From: Leptotrichia buccalis C-1013-b
GTDB lineage: Bacteria; Fusobacteriota; Fusobacteriia; Fusobacteriales; Leptotrichiaceae
Assembly: GCF_000023905.1 (NCBI RefSeq)
Contig: NC_013192.1
Span: 1,984,001-2,048,000, forward strand
Direction of reading: 5' to 3'
Length of the DNA: 64,000 nucleotides
Part shown: positions 8,628-18,521 of the stretch, one piece after another
How positions within the stretch are numbered: the stretch's first letter is position 1
Layout of the letters: each line of letters begins with the position of its first letter
Notes under the pieces: generated by a model
Told to the model about the DNA's origin: nothing
Seen by the model: the letters and a program-made list of their open reading frames with translations, nothing else
Databases searched by the model: none
Translations under genes and position numbers: made by a program

Positions 8628-9572
8628 CTAATTTACTATGTAATTTGTTTCTTCATTATTTTCCACAAAATCATTTCTCATCAAATCAATTGACAATTTA
8701 TTAAGTGCTTTTTCCTTTAAAATATTCACATTATGACTTGCGATATTTAAGGATTTGGCAATTTCCTTTTCTGTGTAAACTCTGTCATCAAGCCCATAAG
8801 CCATTACTAAAATTTGTTCATCCAGATAATTCAGTTTTTTTGGAATATTTTCCAGAATGTACATTTGTGTTATTTTATCAGCTTTTTCCAATATCTGTGT
8901 ATTTTCAATTAATTCTTCAGGATTAATATCATCAAATAATTTTTCCAGCTGTTCAATGTATTCTGTTGAAACATTCATTTGCTTGCTGATTTCATCCATT
9001 GAAAAGCCCATACTCTTATCAACTTTTACTTTTAAATATAAAATATACGATAATTCAGACGATTTAATGTCCTTTAGCAGTTCTTTCTGAAATTCCAAAA
9101 TATACTTTACAGCAAAATTTTTCACAAAAAATTCAGGTTCTTTAGTAATTCGACTAATTTCATCAAAATAACTTATTCCTGAAATAATTCCAAGCGTAGC
9201 TTCCTGAACTGTATCCAAAAACGAGAAACCATATTTTGAATAAAGCAGACTTTCCTTTACAGCTATTTTCAAGTATCTATCAATTAATTCTTCATTTTCA
9301 TTTCTATTTTTTTTCTCAAGTTCCTTGTATTTTTCCCTTATGTCTTCCAAATACGATTTTATTGTATCTTTTTCTTCAATAAATATATTTTCATCTTCTA
9401 AAACTATAAAATCACTTCCATCTGTAGAAGTCCTAACTTCTGGAATATTTTCCAAATAAACAAATTTCAGAAATTCAAAAAATTCATCATCACTTAAGCT
9501 ATAATTTTCAATTATCTTTTCAAAACTGAAATTTCCCTTTTTCTTAATATCTTCAAAAATATTTTCTAACAT
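8628..9572 (-). CDS. Degenerate sigma-70-like protein (RpoD paralogue)
   Basis: A 314-residue protein whose layout mirrors the RpoD encoded just upstream. Residues 1-48 resemble region 1.1; residues 96-136 (ELIDRYLKIAVKESLL..., FLDTVQEATLGIISGISYF) match regions 2.1-2.2, the core-binding helix; residues 173-218 resemble region 3; residues 240-297 (LDEQILVMAYGLDD then a helix-turn-helix) match region 4. The segment that in RpoD reads [13 protein letters not shown], which melts and reads the -10 element, is here FFVKNFAVKYILEFQ without the aromatic cluster. It may bind core polymerase or act as a specialised or regulatory sigma; this is inference. AAGGGGAT precedes the ATG. Confidence 0.75.
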   Translation of the reverse strand: MLENIFEDIKKKGNFSFEKIIENYSLSDDEFFEFLKFVYLENIPEVRTSTDGSDFIVLEDENIFIEEKDTIKSYLEDIREKYKELEKKNRNENEELIDRYLKIAVKESLLYSKYGFSFLDTVQEATLGIISGISYFDEISRITKEPEFFVKNFAVKYILEFQKELLKDIKSSELSYILYLKVKVDKSMGFSMDEISKQMNVSTEYIEQLEKLFDDINPEELIENTQILEKADKITQMYILENIPKKLNYLDEQILVMAYGLDDRVYTEKEIAKSLNIASHNVNILKEKALNKLSIDLMRNDFVENNEETNYIVN

Positions 9573-9603
9573 TTATTTATCCCCTTATTATAATAATATT
9601 TTA

Positions 9604-9643
9604 TTTTAAAACTAAACTCAAAAAATTACGACATTCTACTCAA
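9604..9643 (-). repeat. Dispersed ~40-bp repeat, copy A
   Basis: On the minus strand this begins TTGAGTAGAATGTCGTAA and ends near TTTTAAAAT. Related copies are at 13051-13090, 22117-22159, 26113-26153 and 33204-33239. It ends about 32 bp before the start of the sigma-like gene. Confidence 0.5.
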
Positions 9644-9696
9644 ATTTCACTTTCAATTATTTTCATTAGTTAATTTTAAAGAAATCTAAATATATA

Positions 9697-9726
9697 TCTA
9701 AAAGGAGCTAAAAAACTTTAGCTCCT
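9697..9726 (-). terminator. Hairpin overlapping the rpoD stop codon
   Basis: Minus-strand AGGAGCTAAA (9726-9717) pairs perfectly with TTTAGCTCCT (9712-9703), 10 bp with a 4-nt loop, followed by TTTAGAT. The stem contains the rpoD stop codon. The short T tract makes it a possible partial terminator between rpoD and the sigma-like gene. Confidence 0.6.
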
Positions 9727-10896
9727 GTAATCTTCCAATTTTTTTCTTCTGCTTGGATGTCTTAATTTTCTTAACGCTTTAACCTCAATCTGTCTGATAC
9801 GTTCTCTTGTCACATTAAAAATTTTTCCTACTTCTTCCAAAGTTTTTTGTGAGCCATCATCCAGTCCATATCTATATCTGAGTACCATCTCCTCACGCTC
9901 ATTCAATGTTTTTAATACTTCATCAAGCTGTTCTTTTAACAAAATCCTTGTTGTCGCGTCATAAGGATTTGCAAATTTGTCATCTTCAACAAAATCTCCC
10001 AGCTCACTGTCTTCTTCACTTCCAACTGGTGTTTCTAAAGAAATTGGATCCTGATTCATTTCAAGAATACTTTTTACCTTTTCTACTGGTAATTCCAGTT
10101 TTTCAGCCAACTCTTCCGCTGTCGGCTCTTTTCCAGTTTCCTGTAAAATAATTCGGCTTTCTTTTTTGATTTTGTTAATCGTTTCAATCATATGAACAGG
10201 TATTCTTATAGTTCTTCCCTGATCGGCAATCGCACGTGTTATCGCCTGTCTAATCCACCAAGTCGCATATGTGGAAAATTTAAATCCTTTTTCATATTCA
10301 AATTTTTCTACAGCTTTCATAAGCCCCATATTTCCCTCTTGAATTAAATCCAGCATTTTTAATCCACGATTTGTATGTTTTTTAGCAATACTTACAACAA
10401 GTCTTAAGTTTGATTCGATTAATTTTTGTTTTGCTTCTTCTTCACCGTCTAACACTCTTTGAGCATAATCAATTTCTTCTTCATAGCTAAGTAATGGAAT
10501 TTGTCCAATTTCACGTAAATACATTTTTATTGGCTCGTCTACATCCATACTTTCTGCCATTTTCAATAGATCCGTCTGCAATAATTTATCCACTTCCGAA
10601 TCGTCGATTTCACTTTCCACAAATTCGTCATGAGTATCTTCAAAATCTGATATTTCCATTTTCTCAATGTCCGCTAAAGTTTCGGGAACTTTTAACAAGT
10701 CCTCTTTTTCTTTTTTAGTATCTACAATTTGAACACCGTCATCAGTCAGTTTTTTTATTAACTGTTCAATTTTTTCAGTTGAAAATCCAATAGATAAAAC
10801 AGAATTTATTTCTTCGTAACTTACAACTTTTTGTTCTCGTGCCTGTTTTATAAAATTTGCCAGACTATTTTTTAAATTTTGTTTTTTATCAGACAT
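9718..10896 (-). CDS. rpoD: RNA polymerase primary sigma factor RpoD
   Basis: The housekeeping sigma factor that directs core polymerase to -35/-10 promoters. The 392 residues show region 1.1 (1-60), the [12 protein letters not shown]-type region 1.2 ([16 protein letters not shown]), regions 2.1-2.4 ([29 protein letters not shown]), region 3 and the region 4 helix-turn-helix ([20 protein letters not shown]). An acidic stretch (about 75-115) separates 1.1 from 1.2. The ATG overlaps the end of dnaG by 8 bp, showing translational coupling in the classic dnaG-rpoD operon. AAGGAGAT is the ribosome binding site. Confidence 0.97.
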   Translation of the reverse strand: MSDKKQNLKNSLANFIKQAREQKVVSYEEINSVLSIGFSTEKIEQLIKKLTDDGVQIVDTKKEKEDLLKVPETLADIEKMEISDFEDTHDEFVESEIDDSEVDKLLQTDLLKMAESMDVDEPIKMYLREIGQIPLLSYEEEIDYAQRVLDGEEEAKQKLIESNLRLVVSIAKKHTNRGLKMLDLIQEGNMGLMKAVEKFEYEKGFKFSTYATWWIRQAITRAIADQGRTIRIPVHMIETINKIKKESRIILQETGKEPTAEELAEKLELPVEKVKSILEMNQDPISLETPVGSEEDSELGDFVEDDKFANPYDATTRILLKEQLDEVLKTLNEREEMVLRYRYGLDDGSQKTLEEVGKIFNVTRERIRQIEVKALRKLRHPSRRKKLEDYRS

Positions 10897-12712
10897 AACC
10901 CAATCTCCTTATTAATATAAATTCATCGTATAATTTTTCAATTTCGTCAATTTTACTAATATTTTTTAATTTTAACAATATTTTTTTCAATTCAAGTTTT
11001 TTTATTTTATCATTCTCTTCATCACTTTTTTGTCTTTCTTCGTCTATTTCCCTTTTAATCCATCCAAAATAAATTTCCCTAAAATAAATATCCTTATCTT
11101 TAATATCTTTGTCTGCAGAAAACTGCAGTCCCATAATTATTTCCGATTCTTCTTTAGTAATATCTATTTTATCCAGCTTCCTTATATCGAAATTTATTGT
11201 TTTCATATCTTCTACTAACTTATTAAATATTGAAGAGCTAAACTTTTTATTTAATAATTTTTCACACTTTTGCTTTTCAGAATCATAACATTTTAAAAAA
11301 TATATAAATGTCTGTTTTTCCAGCTCAATATACAAATCTTCCTTTAGCTTTTTAAACTTGACTGTATTCTCGTCACTTGAAATTCTTGGTTTTTTTGGAG
11401 ATTTTTCTGGTGTTAAATTTCCTAATTCTTCTTTTAGAATAAATCCATCAATTCCAAATTCTGTTGATAATTTTTGTAAATAAAGATTTTTTCTAAGATT
11501 ATCTGTAACATTTGAAAAAAAAGGCTTAAATTTTCTGATAAATTTAGTTACATTGTCTACATCTTTCAAATCCATTTCCTTTGAAAATTCCAAAATTAAA
11601 AAATCAAATATTTCCTTTGACTCTTTTACAACTTCTATAAATGCTTTTTTCCCATTTTTTCGTAAAAATTCATCAGGATCCTTTTCTTCACCTTTTAGGA
11701 CAAGACATTTTATATCAAAATCATATTTTTTTAGAATGTAGCCAGCTTTTATTACGGCATTTCTCCCAGCTTCATCATTATCATAAGCAATCAAAATTTT
11801 ATCTGTATATTTTTTCAGAAGTTGTGCCTGTTCTTCAGTAAAGGCTGTTCCAAGGCTTGCTACCGCATTTTCAAATCCATTTTTTTGTGCCGTCAGTACA
11901 TCTAGATAACCTTCCATCAGTATAGCAAAACCTTTTTTCTTGACATTCCCTCCTTGATACTTTATTCCAAAAAGTTCTCTTCCCTTTTTGAAAATAGGTG
12001 AATCTGGAGAATTAAGGTATTTTGGCAAATTAGAATTTTTCTCAATTATCCGTCCCCCAAATGCCACTATTTTACCTTCAATATTGTAAATTGGAAAAAT
12101 TATTCTGTTTCTAAAACTGTCATAAATTTCTCCATTTTCATTTCTTTTAGCAAGTCCCAGCTTCATTATCTTATTTTCTGAAAAATTTTTTTCTATTAGA
12201 TATTGAAATAATCCATCTCGTATACTAGAAGCAAATCCAATTTTGAATTTTTTCATATCTTCTAGCGAAAAATCCCGATTTTTCATATACTCTAATGCTT
12301 CTTCATATTTTTCCACATTATTTTCAAAAAAAGTCTGTGCTTCATTCATTATTTCAAAATATTCTTTGTTTTCGGCTTGTTTCTCGCTTATTTTCTGACT
12401 AACTATTTGAGACTTTCCACTTTTCTTTAATGGAATATTGTATTTCTGTGATAATTCCTCTACCGCCTGAACAAAGCCAATGTCATTAATTTTCATATAA
12501 AATGAAATTACATTTCCGCCAATTTGTGTACTAAAGTCTTTAAAAATATTTTTTACTGGACTGACTGTAAAGGATGGAGTTTTTTCATCTTTAAAAGGAG
12601 ATAAGCCTTTATAATCTGAACCTGCTTTCTTTAAATTTACATATTCGCCGATTACTTCGACAATATCCAAATTATCAATTAATTTTTGTATCTCTTCTTC
12701 ACTATAAAACAT
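10889..12712 (-). CDS. dnaG: DNA primase DnaG
   Basis: DnaG makes the RNA primers for replication. The chosen start is the ATG at 12712 ([12 protein letters not shown]), with GGAGG at 12723-12727; a GTG nine codons further up lacks a site. About 607 residues: an N-terminal zinc-binding-type domain ([26 protein letters not shown]), where the usual Cys/His ligands look changed or absent ([10 protein letters not shown] rather than GxxYxGxCPFHxEKTPS), then the TOPRIM domain ([22 protein letters not shown]) and a C-terminal helicase-interaction region. It sits in gmk-rpoZ-dnaG-rpoD order and overlaps rpoD by 8 bp. The missing zinc ligands are worth noting. Confidence 0.95.
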   Translation of the reverse strand: MFYSEEEIQKLIDNLDIVEVIGEYVNLKKAGSDYKGLSPFKDEKTPSFTVSPVKNIFKDFSTQIGGNVISFYMKINDIGFVQAVEELSQKYNIPLKKSGKSQIVSQKISEKQAENKEYFEIMNEAQTFFENNVEKYEEALEYMKNRDFSLEDMKKFKIGFASSIRDGLFQYLIEKNFSENKIMKLGLAKRNENGEIYDSFRNRIIFPIYNIEGKIVAFGGRIIEKNSNLPKYLNSPDSPIFKKGRELFGIKYQGGNVKKKGFAILMEGYLDVLTAQKNGFENAVASLGTAFTEEQAQLLKKYTDKILIAYDNDEAGRNAVIKAGYILKKYDFDIKCLVLKGEEKDPDEFLRKNGKKAFIEVVKESKEIFDFLILEFSKEMDLKDVDNVTKFIRKFKPFFSNVTDNLRKNLYLQKLSTEFGIDGFILKEELGNLTPEKSPKKPRISSDENTVKFKKLKEDLYIELEKQTFIYFLKCYDSEKQKCEKLLNKKFSSSIFNKLVEDMKTINFDIRKLDKIDITKEESEIIMGLQFSADKDIKDKDIYFREIYFGWIKREIDEERQKSDEENDKIKKLELKKILLKLKNISKIDEIEKLYDEFILIRRLGYV

Positions 12713-12814
12713 ATTTTTTATTCCTCCATCAAAAAACACAGTTCCATAAAAAATACTTACACTATTAGTATAATTTATTTTTCTAAATAGTCAATACTTT
12801 GTACATAAATTTTT

Positions 12815-13021
12815 TTAATTTCCCATATTTTCTTCATTAATTTCACGAACAACTTCCACTTCATCATCCATTATGTCCTTAAAAACTTCATCCATTATTT
12901 CTGATTTCTGTTTTCCTTTAGCAAATTCCTTTTTTGCAATTTTTCCTGAAACGATTGCAAGTTCGTATTTATTAGGTATTTTAGTCAATAGTTCATCTAT
13001 TGTTATTTTTTCTTTTTTCAT
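12815..13021 (-). CDS. rpoZ: RNA polymerase omega subunit
   Basis: Omega helps beta-prime fold and join the core enzyme. I take the ATG at 13021 (MKKEKITIDELLTKIPNKYE), which has AGGAG seven bases upstream, giving 68 residues, normal for omega. The segment LLTKIPNKYELAIVSGKIAKKE is the conserved core (family pattern: NRYELVxxxAxRARQ). It lies between gmk and dnaG, the usual neighbourhood (gmk-rpoZ). A longer upstream start is possible but has no ribosome binding site. Confidence 0.88.
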   Translation of the reverse strand: MKKEKITIDELLTKIPNKYELAIVSGKIAKKEFAKGKQKSEIMDEVFKDIMDDEVEVVREINEENMGN

Positions 13022-13050
13022 TTTTATTCTCCTCTTAATTAGTAAAATCA

Positions 13051-13090
13051 TCTTAAAATCAAACTCAAGAATTATAAGTATTCTACTTAA
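13051..13090 (-). repeat. Dispersed ~40-bp repeat, copy B
   Basis: On the minus strand starts TTAAGTAGAATACTTATAA and contains CTTGAGTTTGATTTTAAGA. It matches copy A at about 30 of 42 positions and likewise ends about 30 bp before a start codon, here that of rpoZ. Confidence 0.5.
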
Positions 13091-13140
13091 ACTTTAAAAT
13101 TATCTCATTATTAGTCCGATTTTAAAAGGATTCAAGTGTA

Positions 13141-13686
13141 TTATGAATTAATAATATCTATCAATTCTTGGCAAGAATGCTTAATGTCATTATTTATTAT
13201 AGTGTAATCATATTTTGGTTCATATTCCAGCTCTTTTGCTGCATTTTTCAAACGTAGCTGAATAACTTCTTCCGTATCAGTTTTCCTGTTACGAAGCCTA
13301 TTTTCCAGCGTTTCCATATCCTTTGTTCTAAAAAACACAAGAATAGCATCCTTTTTCTTTTCTTTCGCAATTAATGCACCTTGTACATCAATTTCCAGAA
13401 TTACATTTAATCCTTTGCTTAAGTTGTTTTCCACAACCTCTTTCAATGTTCCATAATAATTTCCGTGAACATTTGCATATTCATAAAATTCATCGTTTTT
13501 TATTTTTTGTTCAAATATTTCCTTAGTTAAAAAAAAGTAATCTTTTCCGTTGATTTCTCCGGTTCTTGGCTGTCGAGTTGTTGCTGATATCGATAATGGG
13601 ATATTTAATCTATCTTTTACTAATTTTGTGACTGTTGATTTTCCTGAACCTGATGGTCCTGAAACAATAATCAATTTTCCTTTCAT
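13141..13686 (-). CDS. gmk: Guanylate kinase
   Basis: Gmk phosphorylates GMP to GDP with ATP, in the cytosol. The P-loop GPSGSGKS (residues 10-17) opens the protein; the GMP-binding segment follows (SISATTRQPRTGEINGKDYFFL) and then EIDVQGAL. 181 residues is slightly short of the usual ~205, mostly at the C-terminus. AAAGGTGG precedes the ATG. It is the first gene of the gmk-rpoZ-dnaG-rpoD group. Confidence 0.95.
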   Translation of the reverse strand: MKGKLIIVSGPSGSGKSTVTKLVKDRLNIPLSISATTRQPRTGEINGKDYFFLTKEIFEQKIKNDEFYEYANVHGNYYGTLKEVVENNLSKGLNVILEIDVQGALIAKEKKKDAILVFFRTKDMETLENRLRNRKTDTEEVIQLRLKNAAKELEYEPKYDYTIINNDIKHSCQELIDIINS

Positions 13687-13810
13687 TAAAAAACCACCTT
13701 TATTTTACGTGAATAAGGGAAATTCATATTCATAAATCTCCCCATTCACAATATTTTATTCTTTATTTCCAAAAATTGACTTAACAGAAATATATTTTCA
13801 AAATTGAATT

Positions 13811-16800
13811 TTATTCTGTTTCTACTGTTTCTTCAATTTTATTTGAGTTGTCTTTAACAGTTTGTAAAGTTTCATCTATTTCAATTTTTCCTTCACTTGC
13901 TTCAGCTTCTATTTTTGCATTTTCTTCTTCCAGTACATCATTTTTTAAAACTGCATCCAAATATCTATAATCTTTAAATCCAGTTCCTCCAGGTATTTTC
14001 TTACCGATAATTACATTTTCTTTAAGCCCTTCAAGTCTGTCTGTTTTACCTTCAACAGCGGCATTTGCAAGAACTTTTGTTGTTTCCTGGAATGATGATG
14101 CTGAAATGAAACTTTCCGTATTTACTGCGGCTTTTGTAATACCTTGAATTACTGGCTCATATGTTGCTGGACGTTTTCCTTTTGAAATTAATATTTCATT
14201 TTCACGTTCCACAATTTTCTTGTCAATTAATTCATCTTCTAGGAATAATGTATCTCCAGCTTCCTTAACTTTAATTTTTTGGAACATTTGTTTTACAATT
14301 ATTTCAATATGTTTGTCGTTAACTGCAACTCCTTGTTCTCTATACACTTGCTGTACTGATTCAAGAATAAATTGCTGTGCTTCTACAAGCCCTTTTATTT
14401 TCAGAATATCATGTGGCGAAACAGGTCCGTCAGTAATTTTGGCACCTTTTTCAATTAACATTTCATTAGTTACAACTAAGTGTTCTCCCACTGGAACTGT
14501 ATATTCCTGAATTAATTCTCCACTTTCAGGATCTTCAATCAAGATTAATCTCATACCTTTTTTCTTTTTGTCTGAGAATACTACACGTCCTGCAAATTCT
14601 GACAGAATAGCTTTTCCTTTAGGATTTCTTGCCTCAAATAATTCCTGCACACGAGGAAGACCTCCAGTAATATCCTTATTTCCTTCTCCAGTTTTCAAAA
14701 TTTTAGTAATAACTTGCCCTTTCTTAACCGTATCCCCTTCATTTACCATCAAATATGCTCCATATGGAACTGCATATTCAACTCTTCTGTTATCTTTTGT
14801 ATAAATGATAATTCTAGGGTTTACATCATTACTCTCCACAGGTTTTATCGCAACTTTTTCAGTAACTCCATATTTTACGTCAATATTTTCTCTTACGTAA
14901 ATATCCCTAAATTCCACTTTTCCTTCTTCAGATGTAATAATCGGTATTTGGTAAGGATCAAATTCTACAAGAACTTGCCCTTTCTCAACTGTATCTCCGT
15001 CTTTTACGTGTAAAGCCGAACCTGATGGCACTTCATATCTATGCTTTCCTATTATTACACGTCCATTTTGTGATACAACAATTTCTTTTCCTTCCTCATT
15101 TACAAGTGTAGTAATATCTCTAAATTTAACTTTTCCAGAAACATCAGCTTTAGCATCTGACTGAACAGAAGCTGCCGTTGCTACCCCTCCAGTATGGAAA
15201 GTACGCATTGTAAGCTGTGTACCAGGCTCTCCAATTGACTGTGCCGCAATAACTCCAACTGCTTCCCCTTTAAGAATTTCCTTATGGTTAGAAAGGTCTA
15301 GTCCGTAACATTTTTTACAAACTCCTTTTTCCAATTTACAAGTCAAAGGCGTTCTTATTTCCACTTCACGAATATCCAGTTCTTCGATTTTCTTAATCAA
15401 GTCATCAGTTATTAAAGTATTTCTCTTGGCAATAAGCTCTCCATTGTGAATCAAGTCAGTTGCTAAGTTTCTTCCGTAAATTCTTTCACTTAATTTTTCA
15501 ATAACTTCCCCTGCATCCATCAAGTCTGATACTACAATTCCATGCTCACATCCACAGTCATCATGATTTACAATAACTTCGTGTGAAATATCAACAAGCC
15601 TTCTTGTCAAATATCCTGAATCCGCCGTTCTTAATGCTGTATCGGCAAGTCCTTTTCTCGCTCCATGTGATGACATAAAGAATTCAAGAATATTAAGTCC
15701 TTCTCTAAAGTTGGCTTTAATTGGCATTTCGATAATACGTCCTTGCGTATCTGCCATAAGTCCACGCATTCCACCAAGTTGACGCATTTGTGCAATTGAC
15801 CCTCTGGCTCCAGAGTTCGCCATCATGTAAACTGGATTAAATTCATCCAAGTTGTCCATCATATCCTTAGTTACTTTTGAAACTGCCTCATCCCAAATCG
15901 CAACTGTTCTTCTGTATCTTTCTGCATCAATGATTTCTCCAGCCTTATATTGCTCTTCAATTTCAGCCACTTCATTTTCAGCTTTTTCCAAAATAGTCTT
16001 CTTGCTTTCTGGAATTTCCAGATCTTCAATTCCAACAGTAATTCCAGCAAGTGTTCCATAATGGAAACCAAATTCTTTAATTTTATCCAATAATGCTGAT
16101 GTTTTCTCAAATCCAAATTTCTTATATAATCCAGCAATTAATTTCCCTAATTCACCTTTACCAAAGGTTTTAGTATAATCTCTCACTTCTTTTGGAAGCA
16201 TTGTGTTAAACATAAGACGCCCAGGTGTAGTTTGAATAGTTTGTCCGTCAATTCTCACATTTACAAGTGCATGAACTGCAACTTGCCCATTTTGGTAAGC
16301 TGTAATTAACTGATTTTTGTTAGAAAAAGATTTTCCTTCTCCTTTTACACCTTTTCTTTCCTTTGTCATATAATAACATCCCATTACCATATCTTGTGAT
16401 GGAACTGCTATCGGTCTACCACTTGACGGTGCAATAATGTTATTTGTTGCAAGCATTAATAATTTTGCTTCCATTTGTGCTTCTTGTGACAATACCAAAT
16501 GTACTGCCATTTGGTCACCATCAAAATCAGCATTAAATGCAGAACATACAAGCGGATGAAGTCTTATTGCCTTTCCTTCTATCAAGATTGGCTCAAATGC
16601 CTGAATTGAAAGTCTATGCAATGTTGGAGCACGGTTTAAAAGAACAGGATGATTTTTAATAATTTCTTCAATCAATTCCCATACATTTTCATCTTCTTCT
16701 TCCACCATTTTCTTAGCCACTTTAATATTTGAAGCTAATTCCCTTTTTACAAGCTCTCTCATCAAAAATGGCTTATACAGCTCAAGTGCCATTTTTTTAG

Positions 16801-17872
16801 GAAGACCACATTGATTCATTTTTAAACTTGGTCCAACGACAATAACCGATCTTCCTGAATAATCCACACGTTTTCCCAAAAGATTTTGTCTAAAACGACC
16901 TTGTTTACCTTTTAACATATCAGAAAGTGATTTTAATTCCCTGTTGTTTTGTGTAACAACTGGTTTTCCACGTCTACCATTGTCAATTAATGCATCCACA
17001 GCTTCCTGAAGCATTCTTTTTTCATTTTTAATCACAATTTCAGGAGCTTTTATTGACATCAATTTTTTAAGTCTTATATTTCTGTTAATTACTCTTCTGT
17101 ACAAGTCATTCAAGTCAGAAGTGGCAAATCTTCCACCATCTAATTGAACCATCGGACGTAAATCAGCAGGGATTACTGGTAACACAGTCATAATCATCCA
17201 TTCTGGTCTATTTCCAGCTTCTATCAAATCTCTTACTATTTTTAATCTTTTTATAACTTTTCTTCTTTTTTGAGTAGAGTGTTCTGTGTCCATTTCATTT
17301 TGAAGTTTTTTCTCTAATTCAAGCAAATCAATTTCCTCAAGTAAGGCTAAAACTCCTTCAGCTCCCATTTTTGCCGTAAATTCGTTTTTAAATTGACTTT
17401 CTTGCAGTTTATATTCCCGCTCTGTCAGGATTTCTCCTTTTTGAAGCCCAGTTTCTCCTGGATCAGTCACAATATATCTTGAAAAATACAGAACTGATTC
17501 CAATTCCTTCGTACTGATTCCCAATAAAAGGCTCATTTTATTAGGCGTACCTTTAGAATACCAGATATGTGCAATCGGTGTAGCAAGTTTAATATGTCCC
17601 ATTCTTTCACGTCTAACTTTTGAAGTTGTCACTTCAACACCACATTTTTCACACACCATGCCTTTGTATCGCATTCTCTTATACTTCCCGCAGGCACACT
17701 CATAATCCTTAGACGGCCCAAATATTCTCTCACAGAATAATCCGTCCATTTCAGGTTTTAAAGTTCTATAATTTATTGTTTCGGCTTTTGTTATTTCACC
17801 ATACGACCATTCCAAAATCTTTTCTGGCGATGCCAATTTTATTTGAATACTGTCAAAATCTCTTATACTCAT
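13811..17872 (-). CDS. rpoC: RNA polymerase beta-prime subunit
   Basis: The catalytic beta-prime subunit. 1353 residues, close to the family norm. The N-terminal zinc ribbon has C59, C61, C74 and C77; the active-site Mg-binding loop NADFDGDQM lies near residue 455; the second zinc site (CGCEHG, then [13 protein letters not shown]) and the trigger-loop/bridge region ([16 protein letters not shown]) follow. The C-terminus has an extra acidic, Lys/Glu-rich tail of about 35 residues. It is not directly next to rpoB: a small exported-protein gene of 155 codons lies between. AGAGGAGG precedes the ATG. Confidence 0.98.
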   Translation of the reverse strand: MSIRDFDSIQIKLASPEKILEWSYGEITKAETINYRTLKPEMDGLFCERIFGPSKDYECACGKYKRMRYKGMVCEKCGVEVTTSKVRRERMGHIKLATPIAHIWYSKGTPNKMSLLLGISTKELESVLYFSRYIVTDPGETGLQKGEILTEREYKLQESQFKNEFTAKMGAEGVLALLEEIDLLELEKKLQNEMDTEHSTQKRRKVIKRLKIVRDLIEAGNRPEWMIMTVLPVIPADLRPMVQLDGGRFATSDLNDLYRRVINRNIRLKKLMSIKAPEIVIKNEKRMLQEAVDALIDNGRRGKPVVTQNNRELKSLSDMLKGKQGRFRQNLLGKRVDYSGRSVIVVGPSLKMNQCGLPKKMALELYKPFLMRELVKRELASNIKVAKKMVEEEDENVWELIEEIIKNHPVLLNRAPTLHRLSIQAFEPILIEGKAIRLHPLVCSAFNADFDGDQMAVHLVLSQEAQMEAKLLMLATNNIIAPSSGRPIAVPSQDMVMGCYYMTKERKGVKGEGKSFSNKNQLITAYQNGQVAVHALVNVRIDGQTIQTTPGRLMFNTMLPKEVRDYTKTFGKGELGKLIAGLYKKFGFEKTSALLDKIKEFGFHYGTLAGITVGIEDLEIPESKKTILEKAENEVAEIEEQYKAGEIIDAERYRRTVAIWDEAVSKVTKDMMDNLDEFNPVYMMANSGARGSIAQMRQLGGMRGLMADTQGRIIEMPIKANFREGLNILEFFMSSHGARKGLADTALRTADSGYLTRRLVDISHEVIVNHDDCGCEHGIVVSDLMDAGEVIEKLSERIYGRNLATDLIHNGELIAKRNTLITDDLIKKIEELDIREVEIRTPLTCKLEKGVCKKCYGLDLSNHKEILKGEAVGVIAAQSIGEPGTQLTMRTFHTGGVATAASVQSDAKADVSGKVKFRDITTLVNEEGKEIVVSQNGRVIIGKHRYEVPSGSALHVKDGDTVEKGQVLVEFDPYQIPIITSEEGKVEFRDIYVRENIDVKYGVTEKVAIKPVESNDVNPRIIIYTKDNRRVEYAVPYGAYLMVNEGDTVKKGQVITKILKTGEGNKDITGGLPRVQELFEARNPKGKAILSEFAGRVVFSDKKKKGMRLILIEDPESGELIQEYTVPVGEHLVVTNEMLIEKGAKITDGPVSPHDILKIKGLVEAQQFILESVQQVYREQGVAVNDKHIEIIVKQMFQKIKVKEAGDTLFLEDELIDKKIVERENEILISKGKRPATYEPVIQGITKAAVNTESFISASSFQETTKVLANAAVEGKTDRLEGLKENVIIGKKIPGGTGFKDYRYLDAVLKNDVLEEENAKIEAEASEGKIEIDETLQTVKDNSNKIEETVETE

Positions 17873-17963
17873 TCGTTAAGAGCCTCCTCTATTCTTTAAT
17901 TCCACTTTTTTTAAAAGTAAAGTGGGAAAATCTTTATAATTTATTCAATATATTTATATATTT

Positions 17964-18431
17964 TTAATCCATATTAAGCACTCCTGATCCATCTACAAGC
18001 CACTTACCATTTATTTTTTTTACTTTTAATTTTATTTGTCTTTTCCAATCTATTCCTTGAACTACTACTCCTTGAACTACTACTAAACCAGTTTTTGAAT
18101 TATAAGAAATGACTTTATATTTTGATGGAGCATCTTGACCAGCTATAATACTATCAGCATCCACTATATCATCATTCAAATAAGCATCTGCAAAAATTTG
18201 GAAATATTCACTTCTTAATTTTTCAGTAATAAGTTTTGTATTTCTCATATATTCTGTATTATCTGTCATTGATGAATATTCTGTTATAAACTTTAATGCA
18301 ACTTGTGCTGCCTCTGAATTTATTTGACTAGATGAACTTTTTTTACTCGAACTTGATTTTTTAGTTGCAGAAAATATATTAACATTCACAAAAACTGCTA
18401 AAACAATCGCTAAACAAAATATTTTTTTCAT
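17964..18431 (-). CDS. Small exported protein inserted between rpoB and rpoC
   Basis: 155 residues from the ATG at 18431, which has GGGAGAG upstream; a TTG four codons earlier is less likely. Residues 1-22 are a signal peptide (ending VNIFSA), then a Ser/Lys linker (KKSSSSKKSSSS). The remainder has a helix-rich part and a C-terminal beta part (KRQIKLKVKKINGKWLVDGSG) that resembles NTF2-like or DUF4878-type domains, where a strand ending in G-x-W-x-V is common. Residues near 128-137 contain the pentapeptide VVVQG twice. The location inside the polymerase operon is unusual; no transcription role is claimed. Confidence 0.65.
   Translation of the reverse strand: MKKIFCLAIVLAVFVNVNIFSATKKSSSSKKSSSSQINSEAAQVALKFITEYSSMTDNTEYMRNTKLITEKLRSEYFQIFADAYLNDDIVDADSIIAGQDAPSKYKVISYNSKTGLVVVQGVVVQGIDWKRQIKLKVKKINGKWLVDGSGVLNMD
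18055..18084. repeat. In-frame 15-bp tandem duplication
   Basis: CCTTGAACTACTACT occurs twice in a row (18055-18069 and 18070-18084). It encodes a doubled VVVQG in the exported protein and keeps the frame, so it is a recent, tolerated duplication. Confidence 0.9.
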
Positions 18432-18480
18432 ATTCTCTCCCAAAATTATTCTTATTTTTATTAATTTTCATAATTTTTTG

Positions 18481-18505
18481 ACAAGGGGTCAAGACCCCTT
18501 GCTAG
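18481..18505 (+). repeat. Palindromic intergenic repeat, copy 1
   Basis: GACAAGGGGTCAAGACCCC followed by TTGCTA; arms CAAGGGGTC (18483-18491) and GACCCCTTG (18494-18502) pair perfectly with only two bases between. It lies after the rpoB stop codon. On the minus strand it is followed by TCC then A residues, not a T run, so it is not a normal terminator. A degenerate copy is at 30879-30902. Confidence 0.7.
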
Positions 18506-18521
18506 TTTATATCCATTTTCA

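Noticed and set aside
13811-17872. Several 60-100-codon open frames antisense to rpoC and rpoB
   Set aside because: They mirror the coding strand's composition, lack ribosome binding sites and do not resemble proteins; treated as shadows.
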